From positions 1 through 64,000 of the forward strand of contig WRLH01000006.1 of assembly GCA_009777715.1 (NCBI GenBank): a stretch of DNA of 64,000 nt, read 5' to 3'. Every line of letters starts with the position of its first letter. Within the stretch, counting starts at the first letter, position 1. The DNA comes from Lachnospiraceae bacterium (GTDB lineage: Bacteria; Bacillota; Clostridia; Lachnospirales; Lachnospiraceae). Below are positions 33,291 to 42,123 of the stretch, one piece after another. Under the pieces are notes generated by a model that ran no database searches, was not told the origin of the DNA, and worked only from the letters and a program-made list of their open reading frames with translations. The position numbers were made by a program, and so were the translations under genes.

Positions 33291-33608
33291 ATGGATCTTT
33301 ATATCCCAGCAAACGCGAGGCCGCAAGCCGAGATATTCAAAGGCTTTGGCAAAAACGAACTGATGAAAAGCGTCATCGGCATGGCGGGCGGCATGGCCGC
33401 CGCCGTCATATTATACCTCTTCACCGGGGAAATCGCCTGGTCAATACTGGCAACCGTGGCAGTGGCAATTGTAAGCGTCACGATGTGCTCAAAGATTGAC
33501 AACATCGGCCAGTCGGTGGTTGACATTTTCCTTGACCAGGCGCGCTTTAACAAAAGCCAGAAAATTTATCCCTACCGCTACCTTGATGAATGGGGCGGGG
33601 GCGGATGA
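33291..33608 (+). CDS. PrgI family protein (VirB3-like)
   Basis: A 105-aa membrane protein with two adjacent hydrophobic segments (ELMKSVIGMAGGMAAAVILYL and IAWSILATVAVAIVSVTMC) and a short cytoplasmic tail YRYLDEW. This resembles PrgI proteins, which occupy the VirB3 position and partner VirB4. GGAATC lies before the ATG. Its stop overlaps the next start (ATGA). Confidence 0.8.
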   Translation: MDLYIPANARPQAEIFKGFGKNELMKSVIGMAGGMAAAVILYLFTGEIAWSILATVAVAIVSVTMCSKIDNIGQSVVDIFLDQARFNKSQKIYPYRYLDEWGGGG

Positions 33609-34066
33609 TGGTACTGGAAATGGCAATTAAATCCTGCCTGTTCCTCATTGCCGGGGCAATCCTCCTTAAGGCCGCCGCCCACGACCTGGCCACAAGGACA
33701 GTCCCCAATATTTACCCTTATGGGCTGCTCCTCATTGCCCTGGCCCACCATTGGCTATTAAGGGCTGATGTCTTCCCATACCTTGCAGGGCTCCTCATCG
33801 CCGTCCCGTTCCTCGCCGCGTTTTACATGGGGAAGCTGGGCGGGGCCGATGCCAAGATGGTGATTGCGCTTTCCCTTTTCTTAGGGCTTGAGGGCGGGCT
33901 GCTGGCCATCATGGCTGCCCTCCTGCTTGCCGCCATAAGGGAAGCCGCCAGGAAAAAAGGGGAAAATGAAAGCCCGGGATACGCCTTTGTCCCATACCTT
34001 CTTTTCGGGTATGCCATTGCCGCCGTCCCGGCCATGATCAACGCCGCTTTTAAGCTGAAAGGATGA
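33605..34066 (+). CDS. TadV/CpaA prepilin peptidase (A24 family)
   Basis: A 153-aa integral membrane aspartic peptidase that cleaves prepilins and may methylate the new end. The catalytic pair is visible: D27 in AHDLATRTVPN and D82 in GGADAKM, replacing GxGD. Four to six TM segments. It starts ATG at 33605 with the overlap to the PrgI stop (ATGA). Lying directly between VirB3- and unknown genes in a conjugation operon is unusual. Candidate substrates: the proteins at 31761, 43997 and 44395. Confidence 0.85.
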   Translation: MMVLEMAIKSCLFLIAGAILLKAAAHDLATRTVPNIYPYGLLLIALAHHWLLRADVFPYLAGLLIAVPFLAAFYMGKLGGADAKMVIALSLFLGLEGGLLAIMAALLLAAIREAARKKGENESPGYAFVPYLLFGYAIAAVPAMINAAFKLKG

Positions 34067-34069
34067 AAA

Positions 34070-34675
34070 ATGGCCCGAAACCTTGCCAAGGGGAAGATGC
34101 TGTGCGAGACGGACATAAGGCTTTACTTTGACCGCGCCGTCCATTACTTCCCCGACAACCGCGCCTCAATTGATGAAGGCAGCATGAAGCACGTGGCATT
34201 CCTGATTGCATCCAAGAAGCTTGCCTTCACCCAGGATGACCTGGCGGCAATGGACGGGGGATTCCCCGCAGGCAGGGAAATCAAAAGCATCAGCCTCCAT
34301 TACCGCCACGGGGGCAAAGGGCGGTGGATAAACGCAAGCCTGCCCGGGGCGGTTTTCATTGATTCCGCTGGCAGCGGCGGGAAGCTTGAAGACATTGAGA
34401 TGAAGCTGGTTGCCGAGGCGGGCAATGCAGATGGCGGGCCTGAGTTTGCCGCTTTTTATGGGAAATTTGAAATCCCTGGGGAATGGCAGGCCCTTTATGA
34501 CATGAACGTCAATGCTTGCGACAAGCTTGCAGGTGACCCGGATTTAAGCCTTGAGGATTTTAAAAGGCATTACCCGGCGCTTAATGGGGACGGCTCCATT
34601 TCATGGGAAGCCGGCGGGGAAGCGGGCCTTGGGGCCGCTTTACTGGAAGCAGCCCTTGGGGACATGGAACTTTAG
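34070..34675 (+). CDS. Hypothetical protein of the transfer operon
   Basis: A 201-aa soluble, mildly acidic protein. It has an N-terminal segment KGKMLCETDIRLYFDRAVH and an extended middle with SLHYRHGGKGRW. No TM segment, no signal peptide and no recognised motif. The start ATG is 4 bp after the TadV stop, so co-translation is likely. Function unknown. Confidence 0.6.
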   Translation: MARNLAKGKMLCETDIRLYFDRAVHYFPDNRASIDEGSMKHVAFLIASKKLAFTQDDLAAMDGGFPAGREIKSISLHYRHGGKGRWINASLPGAVFIDSAGSGGKLEDIEMKLVAEAGNADGGPEFAAFYGKFEIPGEWQALYDMNVNACDKLAGDPDLSLEDFKRHYPALNGDGSISWEAGGEAGLGAALLEAALGDMEL

Positions 34676-34745
34676 GAAAAGGAAAAGGGGGGACGCTTCC
34701 CAAGACTATTTGTGCCGCCGCCAGGCGGCGGAATGGAGATTAAAA

Positions 34746-35099
34746 ATGGACAATGACAAAAAAGCCGCCGGGAATCATGGCGCAAGCCATGGGGACAGCC
34801 CGATGACCTTAAATGAAATGCTTGAAAACCTTGAAACCATCCTGCTGGACGTTGAAGTCCTTAATATCGGGCACCAGCAGTCCTTAAGCCGCTTAATCCA
34901 GCACATTGCTGACGCGCAGCGTGAAAGCCAGCGTGAAACTGGCGCAATCACCGCCTTGGTCGAAGGCTTAAGGGCCCGGACTGAAAAGGAGCTTGCGGCT
35001 GCGCTTTATGAAGAGGAAGCGGCGGTCGGGGCAATGGGGGCACCCGGGAATGAAGACGGCGGGCAGCACCAATTGCCTGAAGATGATAAAGAGGATTGA
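34746..35099 (+). CDS. Small acidic helical protein
   Basis: A 117-aa protein with helical, heptad-like stretches (NEMLENLETILLDVEVL, then SRLIQHIADAQRESQRE) and an acidic, Gly-rich tail. GGAG lies seven nt before the ATG at 34746; the long in-frame extension to 34551 overlaps the preceding gene in another frame and is not favoured. No family recognised. It ends the first block of transfer genes; a 240-bp gap with a strong promoter follows. Confidence 0.55.
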   Translation: MDNDKKAAGNHGASHGDSPMTLNEMLENLETILLDVEVLNIGHQQSLSRLIQHIADAQRESQRETGAITALVEGLRARTEKELAAALYEEEAAVGAMGAPGNEDGGQHQLPEDDKED

Positions 35100-35195
35100 T
35101 TTCCACGGCATTCCAGTATATCATTAAGGGGCAGCCGGGCAAATATTGATGATGGCTTGGGCTTACCTTTAAACAGCGGAAAAAGAAAATAAAAT

Positions 35196-35212
35196 CAAGC
35201 CGCCACGGCTTG
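35196..35212. other. Small hairpin in the 35100-35339 gap
   Basis: CAAGCCG-CCA-CGGCTTG. On the plus strand no T-run follows; on the minus strand it is followed by ATTTTATTTT. Possible weak terminator or protein-binding site. The rest of the gap shows nothing coding besides the promoter listed separately. Confidence 0.4.
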
Positions 35213-35254
35213 GAAGAAGATTTAGGGATTTAGGAATGTGAATGGAAAAAACGC

Positions 35255-35283
35255 TTGCCAAACATATGCTTTTATGATATAAT
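35255..35283 (+). promoter_or_regulatory. Strong promoter of the DUF6550-like gene
   Basis: TTGCCA (35255-35260), 17-bp spacer, TATAAT (35278-35283), extended by a following repeat ATATAATATG. It lies 56 bp upstream of the start codon. Confidence 0.78.
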
Positions 35284-35339
35284 ATAATATGCTTAGGATT
35301 AATTAAATTTAACCAGTGCTTTAAAAGAAAGGGCATCCC

Positions 35340-35981
35340 ATGAATAAAATGACTGGAATTGAAAAACATGAGAAAAACACCAGAGCTGCCATCCTGGCCT
35401 GCTCCCTGGCCGCCTTGCTGGTCATTGGCGGGCTTATCTGGCAGTTCGGGCCATCCGGCCTGTCCGGGGATGGGCCAGCCGGGCCGCCGGCCCCAGGCGT
35501 TTATGGGGAAGCGGGGACGCTTAAGCCGGAAGCCCCCGGCGAAGCCATAAGCGGGGCAGCTATCCCCCCCGAAGCCAAGCCAGAGCCGATTGCCTTCGAG
35601 ACGCCCCCCCCTTACGTCCCGGCCGGCGACGAGGGCGGGGCCCCGCTTACGGGGCATGGCGAGGCGGCAGGCGAAAGCATCGCCGGAAGCCCTGGGGAGG
35701 CCGCTGAAGAGATGGTCAAGGCTGCCGAGGGCATCCTTGCTGACGAGGGCATTGCCATGGGCGAAGCCAAACCGGAGGACATTGAAAAAGCGGTCGAGGC
35801 GGCCAATGAAAAGGGCCAGCCCGGCAATGGCGGCAACGGCGCCCCCAAAAACGGCGACACAAAGACCGAGGATGGCAAGGAATATTTCTTTGCGTTCGGT
35901 GAATGGCATGAGCGTATTAGGGGTGAGGGCGGTGTCATTGGGAGTAACACAGAACTATCGGGCAACAAAATCGGGTACTAA
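35340..35981 (+). CDS. DUF6550-like membrane-anchored protein
   Basis: A 213-aa protein with one TM segment (ILACSLAALLVIGGLIWQF, residues ~18-37), a long Pro/Ala/Gly/Glu-rich outside part and a C-terminal motif ending GNKIGY. The C-terminal WHERIRGEGGVIGSNTEL and GNKIGY recall DUF6550 proteins of clostridial elements. AAAGGG lies about 8 nt before the ATG. It is flanked by its own promoter and a terminator, so it forms a monocistronic unit. Confidence 0.62.
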   Translation: MNKMTGIEKHEKNTRAAILACSLAALLVIGGLIWQFGPSGLSGDGPAGPPAPGVYGEAGTLKPEAPGEAISGAAIPPEAKPEPIAFETPPPYVPAGDEGGAPLTGHGEAAGESIAGSPGEAAEEMVKAAEGILADEGIAMGEAKPEDIEKAVEAANEKGQPGNGGNGAPKNGDTKTEDGKEYFFAFGEWHERIRGEGGVIGSNTELSGNKIGY

Positions 35982-35998
35982 ATTAAAGAACAAAGCTT

Positions 35999-36028
35999 AA
36001 AAGAGCATGCGACATCATGCTCTTTTTT
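35999..36028 (+). terminator. Terminator after the DUF6550-like gene
   Basis: AAAAGAGCATG/CATGCTCTTTT, 11-bp perfect stem with a six-base loop, followed by TTATT. It ends the unit just before the next ribosome binding site. Confidence 0.88.
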
Positions 36029-36047
36029 ATTGCAAGAAAGGATCTTA

Positions 36048-38042
36048 ATGGGAACCAAAGCAGCTCATAAGGCATTATCCATCATGGCGGCGGCGTTTTT
36101 CCTCATGCTGTCCACGCCCCTGCTCCCAGCACACGCGGCCGGGGACGGCAATGCCGACGCCGGGGGCGGCTTCAGCGATGGCGAGTTTGTCCCCGGGCAT
36201 ACCCAGTGGCGCGGCGGGCAGGGCTACGAGGGCGTCCGCGTCACCATCATGGACATTTCTTCCGGGCGGAAGGCCGCCGCCAGCGTTGATTTTTCCAATG
36301 GGGCAGATGGCCTCAGGGATTCCGTCGAAGTGCATTTCGGCAAGGTTGACAAGCGCGACCGCCATCTTGGGAGCAGCTTAAGTATGTTTTTGGGCAATTA
36401 TTCAGTATATGCACCGTCTGCCCCGCTTCCCAGGATAATCGGGGCTTCGGGGAGCATCGATGCCGTGAAGGATTATTTCTGCGATGAAATTACCTTACGC
36501 AACCTATGCTCTCATTTAAGTTTCAGCTATGAGTCCCTCGTCGATGGCGGCTACATGGTCCTCTTCGAGCCGATCATGTATTTCCACTATGACGGCCTTT
36601 TATATGCGGCCACCGCCACCGAGCGCGCCATGCTCGGCGGCGGCTGGATGCCGACCACGACAAGGGAGCGGCTGCCCCTGTCCTCATTCCTTGAGCATGA
36701 CGAGCCGGATTTCGGCTTCCTGGCCTGGGCCGGGCCCTCAAGCGGGGTACGGACCATCGAGGAAATGTTTGCCTACCTCGGCATGGGGATGATCCGCTTC
36801 CGGGGCGGCCCGCCCGCCCCCCCTGGCCCTCCGGGGCCGGCAGCCGATTTCCTGTACCTGGCCGACACTTATGTCTACACTTACATTGACGTCACGAACA
36901 ACAACAGCTACGGCTTCCCCCACAGCCCCTACAAATTCGGGGAGGGCGAGCAGCATGGGGACTCGCCGCTCACGGTGACGTTCCATACCCCGTCCGGGAG
37001 CCATTCATATGACTTGAGCATCGGGGCCAACAGCGAGGGCAGGGCTTTTGTCCGGTGGAAGACGCCCGCATACCCCATCCCGGCCGGGACAATGGACATC
37101 TCGTTAAGCCAGTCTTCCGGCATTGCATTCTCAAAGCCTACCTACATGGTCATTGAGCCGCAGGCGGGCAGCCCCCCGGACCCGGAAGCCCGGGACAGGC
37201 ATGACGGTTTTGCCCGGCCGCATTATGCGCAGGAATACAACATGGCAACTGCCTCATGGCTGGTCAATGAACTGGCAGGCTGGCTTCCAGACATGCAGCT
37301 TAAATACCTGGGCGCGTTCCCGGCTGACGCTGCCCCTGCTTACAGGGCAAGCGGGGTTGACTGGGGCATCGTGAGGGGAAGCCAGGCTTCCGCCGCCACG
37401 CCCCCCGTCTACGCCGACGAGGACATCGGCTACTGGGACTCGTCCGCCACGCCATGGGTGTTTGTCGTGACCGGGACAAGGAGCGTCAGGATAAGCGACG
37501 GGAGCCCTGCCACTTACCATTATTATGCAAACATCGACCGGGGCCGCTGGATCCACCGCCGCATAAGCGGCTCAGCAAGCATAAGCGGGACGTTAAGCAT
37601 AAGCGCTGACGAGAAAGTGCCGACGGCCGCTGACGGCGGGAAAAGGCTGCGTTCCGGGTACGGATTCAACGCCCTGGCGGCTTTTTCCACCAATAACCCG
37701 GCATACTGCACCAATGTCCAGGACGTGCAGGTGTTCTTCCCCGAATTCAACTACGAGGACGGCTTCAGCCGCGCCAGGTACCCGCTTGACGGCCGTTACT
37801 GGCGGTGGCTTGAGCGGATGCCGGAAGGGAGCGGGCGTTTTGAGTTCCCTGTAAACCCATGGAGCACTTACGGGCAGAGGGTCCATTTCACGCCTGTGTG
37901 GTATCCCGATGGGGCGTACACGATAAGGGCTGACGGCGTAAGCGCGTGGACGCCGGGCGGCGAGCTTAAGCTGACGCTTTCCGATGCCATCACCATAGAC
38001 GGGTCAGTCTTTGATGACTGGCATGTCGCGCCGGGCTGGTGA
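36048..38042 (+). CDS. Large secreted protein (candidate surface adhesin)
   Basis: A 664-aa exported protein with an N-terminal signal peptide (residues ~1-30: basic start, hydrophobic core ALSIMAAAFFLMLSTPLLPA, then AHA). The mature part is Gly/Ser/Pro/Asp-rich with aromatic beta-type stretches and a short proline-rich spacer GGPPAPPGPPGPAADF (~residue 250). It has no LPxTG sorting motif and no C-terminal TM, so it is probably released or attached non-covalently. AAAGGA lies 6 nt before the ATG at 36048. No family is recognised. Lying before CpaB and TadZ, it may be a pilus-associated adhesin; this is inference. Confidence 0.68.
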   Translation: MGTKAAHKALSIMAAAFFLMLSTPLLPAHAAGDGNADAGGGFSDGEFVPGHTQWRGGQGYEGVRVTIMDISSGRKAAASVDFSNGADGLRDSVEVHFGKVDKRDRHLGSSLSMFLGNYSVYAPSAPLPRIIGASGSIDAVKDYFCDEITLRNLCSHLSFSYESLVDGGYMVLFEPIMYFHYDGLLYAATATERAMLGGGWMPTTTRERLPLSSFLEHDEPDFGFLAWAGPSSGVRTIEEMFAYLGMGMIRFRGGPPAPPGPPGPAADFLYLADTYVYTYIDVTNNNSYGFPHSPYKFGEGEQHGDSPLTVTFHTPSGSHSYDLSIGANSEGRAFVRWKTPAYPIPAGTMDISLSQSSGIAFSKPTYMVIEPQAGSPPDPEARDRHDGFARPHYAQEYNMATASWLVNELAGWLPDMQLKYLGAFPADAAPAYRASGVDWGIVRGSQASAATPPVYADEDIGYWDSSATPWVFVVTGTRSVRISDGSPATYHYYANIDRGRWIHRRISGSASISGTLSISADEKVPTAADGGKRLRSGYGFNALAAFSTNNPAYCTNVQDVQVFFPEFNYEDGFSRARYPLDGRYWRWLERMPEGSGRFEFPVNPWSTYGQRVHFTPVWYPDGAYTIRADGVSAWTPGGELKLTLSDAITIDGSVFDDWHVAPGW

Positions 38043-38124
38043 ACCCCTTATTGGCAAGGGAAGTTCATTTCATATTAACCAGCTTATTGCCGGGCATATG
38101 TTTATCATTAAGGAAGGGGTATCC

Positions 38125-38817
38125 ATGAATGAGATAATGGCCGCTTCCGCCATGGAAGGGGCAAAAGAGCTGGCAGACAGCACAGGGGGTGATTTCATCG
38201 TCTGCGAAGAATCCTTCCATGGCGGCGAAAAAATGGCTTACAATGAGGAATTTTTTGCAAGCCTTGGGGAGGCGGCCAGGGCCGCTAACGCAAAATATGT
38301 AAGGCAGGGCTTCAAGCCTTCTTATTCCGTGGCTGTCTTTGACAGCAAAGGCGGGGAAATATTTGAATTGTCACAGGATATGCATGATGAATGCCTTGCC
38401 GCCATAAGGGAAGCCCAGCTTGAGCAGGGCACTTCCCAAGGGCCATCCGCAAATGGCTTTAATCTGTCGTTTGACGCAGGGAAAAAAGCATATGCGGTTG
38501 ACGTCCGCTATGGGGACGCAGTTTACTGCGTTTTCGTAAGCCCGTGCCATGGGAAAGTCTTCATGGACCAGCTTGACCTGGCCAGGTTCCGTGAAAACGG
38601 ATGCCAGCCCATTGGGCATATCCGCTACCATGACAGCAATGAGGCTGTTGCTTTCCATGATGAAGAAGCCCTCTTAAAAGCATACAAGGAAAATATCCGT
38701 TGCCAGGGCTTATTCGCCCAGAGCGCCGAGGGCATAAGCGGCGCTTTACAGGAAAGGATAGGGGAAATCCACAGGAGGGAGTTTGGCTATGGGGACTATG
38801 AGGATTTTGAAATGTAG
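38125..38817 (+). CDS. Hypothetical protein between the secreted protein and CpaB
   Basis: A 230-aa soluble protein with no signal peptide or TM. AAGGAAGGGG lies just before the ATG at 38125, preferred over upstream in-frame ATGs that overlap the previous gene. The segment KAYAVDVRYGDAVYCVFVSPCHGKVFMDQ is notable. No family recognised. The preceding gene ends 82 bp upstream. Function unknown. Confidence 0.58.
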   Translation: MNEIMAASAMEGAKELADSTGGDFIVCEESFHGGEKMAYNEEFFASLGEAARAANAKYVRQGFKPSYSVAVFDSKGGEIFELSQDMHDECLAAIREAQLEQGTSQGPSANGFNLSFDAGKKAYAVDVRYGDAVYCVFVSPCHGKVFMDQLDLARFRENGCQPIGHIRYHDSNEAVAFHDEEALLKAYKENIRCQGLFAQSAEGISGALQERIGEIHRREFGYGDYEDFEM

Positions 38818-38866
38818 GGGAATTAAGCTGCCAAGCCCAAATTGGGCCGAAAGGAACAGATAAAAA

Positions 38867-39736
38867 ATGAGCTTCAAGAAAATATTCCAGAACCGGATCG
38901 TCCTCTGGCTGATCTGTGCCATCTTTTCCGGCATCATGTGTTTTGTGCTGCCGGCCCTTTATAACAATGCGCTGTCAGAGACGGCGGAAGTCGTGCGCAT
39001 GGCAAGCGGCGTGAAAAGGGGCGAGAAGATAACCGCTGACAAATTAATCACTGCCACCGTCGGGGCTTACAACCTGCCGGATGATGCCATCAAAGACAAG
39101 GAAAGCGTCATCGGGTCTTATGCCGCCGCCGACCTGTATGCGGGCGACTACATTTTCCCGGGGAAGCTCACGCAAAGCCCCGTCTCCGGGAATGAGTATC
39201 TTTCTTCCCTTGGCGGGAGCAAGCTGGCGGTCAGCATAACGATACCATACTTCGCCGCCGGGCTGTCCGGCAAGCTTGCCGCCGGGGACATTGCCACGGT
39301 AATTGCCGGGAATGCCGGCGAGGATAAGCAGACGCTGATCCCGCCGGAGCTCAGGTATGTTGAAATCCTTGCCGTGACAGATGAAAATGGCCACGACCTT
39401 GACAACTCATATCTTGCCAGCACCCAGGATGGCCAGCCGGGCAGCATGGCCGCGACCGTGACTTTCCTCGCCACGGCAATGCAGGCAAGGCTCCTGGCTG
39501 ATGCCGAGTTAAATGCCAATATCCACCTTGCCCTGGCATACAGGGGCATTAAGGAAACTGCCGGGGCTTTCCTGGCAGAGCAGGACAGGATCCTGGCCAT
39601 GGTTGAGGAAGGCGAAATCATGCCGACAGCCATAGCACCCTTAAGGGGCGGCCTTGGCACTGTCCCCTATGCGCAAATGGGGGCTGGGCATGGCACTGGC
39701 CAGGATGGCGGCGGGTTTTTAGATGAAAGCGAGTAA
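38867..39736 (+). CDS. CpaB/RcpC-like SAF-domain pilus assembly protein
   Basis: A 289-aa protein with an N-terminal TM anchor (IVLWLICAIFSGIMCFVLPAL, residues ~11-31) and a SAF domain (ASGVKRGEKITADKLITATVGAYNLPDDAI, then LYAGDYIFPGKLTQ). RcpC/CpaB proteins help assemble the outer part of Tad pili; in a monoderm it may act at the cell envelope. GAACAGATAAAA lies before the ATG, a weak site. It starts the Tad block, and the TadZ start follows its stop by 3 bp. Confidence 0.82.
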   Translation: MSFKKIFQNRIVLWLICAIFSGIMCFVLPALYNNALSETAEVVRMASGVKRGEKITADKLITATVGAYNLPDDAIKDKESVIGSYAAADLYAGDYIFPGKLTQSPVSGNEYLSSLGGSKLAVSITIPYFAAGLSGKLAAGDIATVIAGNAGEDKQTLIPPELRYVEILAVTDENGHDLDNSYLASTQDGQPGSMAATVTFLATAMQARLLADAELNANIHLALAYRGIKETAGAFLAEQDRILAMVEEGEIMPTAIAPLRGGLGTVPYAQMGAGHGTGQDGGGFLDESE

Positions 39737-39739
39737 GCC

Positions 39740-40675
39740 ATGAAAAACAAGACAATTGCAATAATCGGCTCCCCAGGCTGCGGCAAGACTTCAAATGCGG
39801 TCAAATTGGCGATGTCGCTTGCAAAACACAACCAGAATGTCGTGATCGTGTCGCTGGAATGCTCCGTCCCCGCAATCCCCTATCTCTTAAGCAACTTCGA
39901 AGAGCAGTCGGCATCGCTTGGCGACCTCCTGACCCGGGCTGCGCTGTCCCAGCAGGAAATAGCTTCTGCCTGCATGACAGTGCCGAAGCAGAACCATATT
40001 TCGGTGCTGGGCTACCAGTTCGGCGATTTCCGCGCAAAATTCCCCGCGATGGTATATGAGCGTGTCCATGATTTTGCCTTCCAGCTCAAGTCGTTAGTGC
40101 CGTACATAATAGTTGACTGCGCCTCGTCAATTGAAGATGACCCGGCTAGCAACCTCTTCCTCCAGGAAGCCGACATGATCCTGCGCTTCGGGAGCGCGGA
40201 CTTAAAAGGCATGAGCTGTTTTAACACGCTTGACAAGCTGCTTGACAACCAGGCCTCCTTCCCCAGGGAGAAACAGCTGACCATAATCAGCAACTGCTGG
40301 GCAAGCCAGAACTGGCAAAGGGTATCAGCAGTTTACGGGGATGTGTTTGACGTACTCCCCCACTGCCCCGACCTTGCCTACCAATATGATGAGATGGACC
40401 TCTTTAACACCCTGGCGAGCAAAGAGGGGCTTAAATACATGGATGTCATGGAAAGGATTGCCAGCCGGATAACCGGGAACATGACAACCAGGGAAGCGAT
40501 CACCGAGATCAAGGGCGAAAGGGAAAAAGAGAAAAAAGCGGAAAAGAAAGACATCCTTTTAAAGCCCCTGCGTTCCGTCCTAAACATCGGGAGCCGCGGC
40601 AAAGGGGCAGGGCCCGGGCAAAGGAAGCCGGGCGCGGCAAAACCAAAAATAAACAGAAAAAATGGAGAATGGTAA
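39740..40675 (+). CDS. tadZ: TadZ/CpaE-like ATPase
   Basis: A 311-aa ParA-superfamily ATPase thought to localise the Tad machine. Walker A GSPGCGKTS is at residues ~10-18, and Walker B is VDCASSIEDD (~130). The C-terminus is basic and Lys-rich. It is followed by TadA with only 2 bp between. A second, degenerate TadZ-like protein occurs at 48353. Start ATG at 39740 follows the CpaB stop by 3 bp. Confidence 0.82.
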   Translation: MKNKTIAIIGSPGCGKTSNAVKLAMSLAKHNQNVVIVSLECSVPAIPYLLSNFEEQSASLGDLLTRAALSQQEIASACMTVPKQNHISVLGYQFGDFRAKFPAMVYERVHDFAFQLKSLVPYIIVDCASSIEDDPASNLFLQEADMILRFGSADLKGMSCFNTLDKLLDNQASFPREKQLTIISNCWASQNWQRVSAVYGDVFDVLPHCPDLAYQYDEMDLFNTLASKEGLKYMDVMERIASRITGNMTTREAITEIKGEREKEKKAEKKDILLKPLRSVLNIGSRGKGAGPGQRKPGAAKPKINRKNGEW

Positions 40676-40677
40676 CC

Positions 40678-42123
40678 ATGAGCTTTATTACCCTTGGGCC
40701 AGAAACTGAAATCGCCCCGCCTTCCATCACAAAAGGGCCTTTGGCCCCGGAAGGCGGCCTGCCTTTGACAGTTCCCCCGGCCGGAAAGCCAAAGCAGCAA
40801 AAACCACGCAGGGAGCAAGCCATGTTAGGCCTTGAGGAGGCAATTTCAATGGCCCAGCAGCACATGAGCGAAAAGCACGCAAAAGTCACCGCGGATTTAT
40901 CCAAGACAGAAGTCTTCATTTCATTCATTGACAAATTCCTAAGCGACAATAAGATTAAGGTGGAAGGCTTAAGCAAAGGGGAGCTGATAAACCGGATATA
41001 TTCTGAGATGCGCGAGGAATCAGTCCTGACGCCGTTCTTAAGGAGAAAGGACGTTGAGGAAATCAATGTGAACTCATGGGATGACATAAAAATAACCTAC
41101 TCTGACGGCAGGACTGAAAGGCTTGGTGAAAAATTCTTCTCCCCCGCCCATGCAAGCGACGTCATCAGCCGGATCCTGCAAAAATCAAACATGATATTCG
41201 ACGAATCAAAGCCGTTTGCAGTAGGGCACCTGGACACCAACAAGAGGGTCACGGCGATGGGCTACGGGATCATTGACCGCGACAAGGGCGTGGCGATGAG
41301 CATAAGGATCGTCAACCCGAAAGAATTTGCCAAAGCCGATTTCATCAGGCTGGGGACTGCCACTGAAGACATGATGGATTTCCTATTGAACGCTTTTAAG
41401 CATAACGTCTCAATGTGCATTGCCGGGGCCACTTCTAGCGGGAAGACAACGCTTTTGAGCCTTTTGCAGAAAGAAATCCCTGACACAAAGAGGCTTGTCA
41501 CGATCGAAGGCGGGACGCGCGAATTTGACTGCGTAAGGCGCGACATCAAAGGGCAGGTGACCAACAATGTAATCCACCTAATCACCAAGGAAAGCGAAAA
41601 GGACAAGCAGTCCGTCACCCAGAACAAGCTGCTCCAGCTGTCCCTCACGATAAACCCGGACTTCCTGACCGTTGCCGAGATGAAAGGCGAAGAAAGCTTC
41701 GAGGCTGTCTCGGCGGCCAACACCGGGCATTCCGTCATCACCACCATCCATGCCAACTCCTGCCGGGAAGCTTACCCGCGGATGGTTGTCCTTTGCAAGC
41801 AGGCATACATGATGGATGACAAGACTTTGTTCTCGCTGGCAGCCAGCTCATTCCCGATCGTGGCATATTGCAAAAAGCTGAATGACAATTCAAGGCGCGT
41901 CATGGAAATAACGGAATGCGAGGGCTTGAAGGACGGCTTGCCGGTAATACGCACCCTTTACCGCTTCCGCGTGGATAAAAATACCATTGACGAAACGGGG
42001 AACCCGCAAGTGGTGGGGCATTTTGAAAAAGTGAACAACCCGTCAGACCAGATGCTCCGAAGCTTCAAGGAGAACGGGATGCCCGACAGCATCTATGATA
42101 AGCTTTTTGGAGGTGGCAGATGA
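40678..42123 (+). CDS. tadA: TadA/CpaF-type secretion ATPase
   Basis: A 481-aa hexameric ATPase driving pilus assembly. Walker A GATSSGKTTLL (~residues 249-259), Asp box, Walker B LTVAEMKGEE (~323) and the His box GHSVITTIHAN (~345-355) are all visible. VirB11 is a cousin, but the length, N-terminus and neighbours TadB/C/E favour TadA. The ATG at 40678, after GGAGAATGGTAACC, is preferred to 40669. The stop overlaps tadB (ATGA). Confidence 0.92.
   Translation: MSFITLGPETEIAPPSITKGPLAPEGGLPLTVPPAGKPKQQKPRREQAMLGLEEAISMAQQHMSEKHAKVTADLSKTEVFISFIDKFLSDNKIKVEGLSKGELINRIYSEMREESVLTPFLRRKDVEEINVNSWDDIKITYSDGRTERLGEKFFSPAHASDVISRILQKSNMIFDESKPFAVGHLDTNKRVTAMGYGIIDRDKGVAMSIRIVNPKEFAKADFIRLGTATEDMMDFLLNAFKHNVSMCIAGATSSGKTTLLSLLQKEIPDTKRLVTIEGGTREFDCVRRDIKGQVTNNVIHLITKESEKDKQSVTQNKLLQLSLTINPDFLTVAEMKGEESFEAVSAANTGHSVITTIHANSCREAYPRMVVLCKQAYMMDDKTLFSLAASSFPIVAYCKKLNDNSRRVMEITECEGLKDGLPVIRTLYRFRVDKNTIDETGNPQVVGHFEKVNNPSDQMLRSFKENGMPDSIYDKLFGGGR

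Noticed and set aside
35169-35909. 246-aa minus-strand ORF opposite the DUF6550-like gene
   Set aside because: It is a mirror of a gene with promoter, ribosome binding site and terminator; composition is biased and no family fits.
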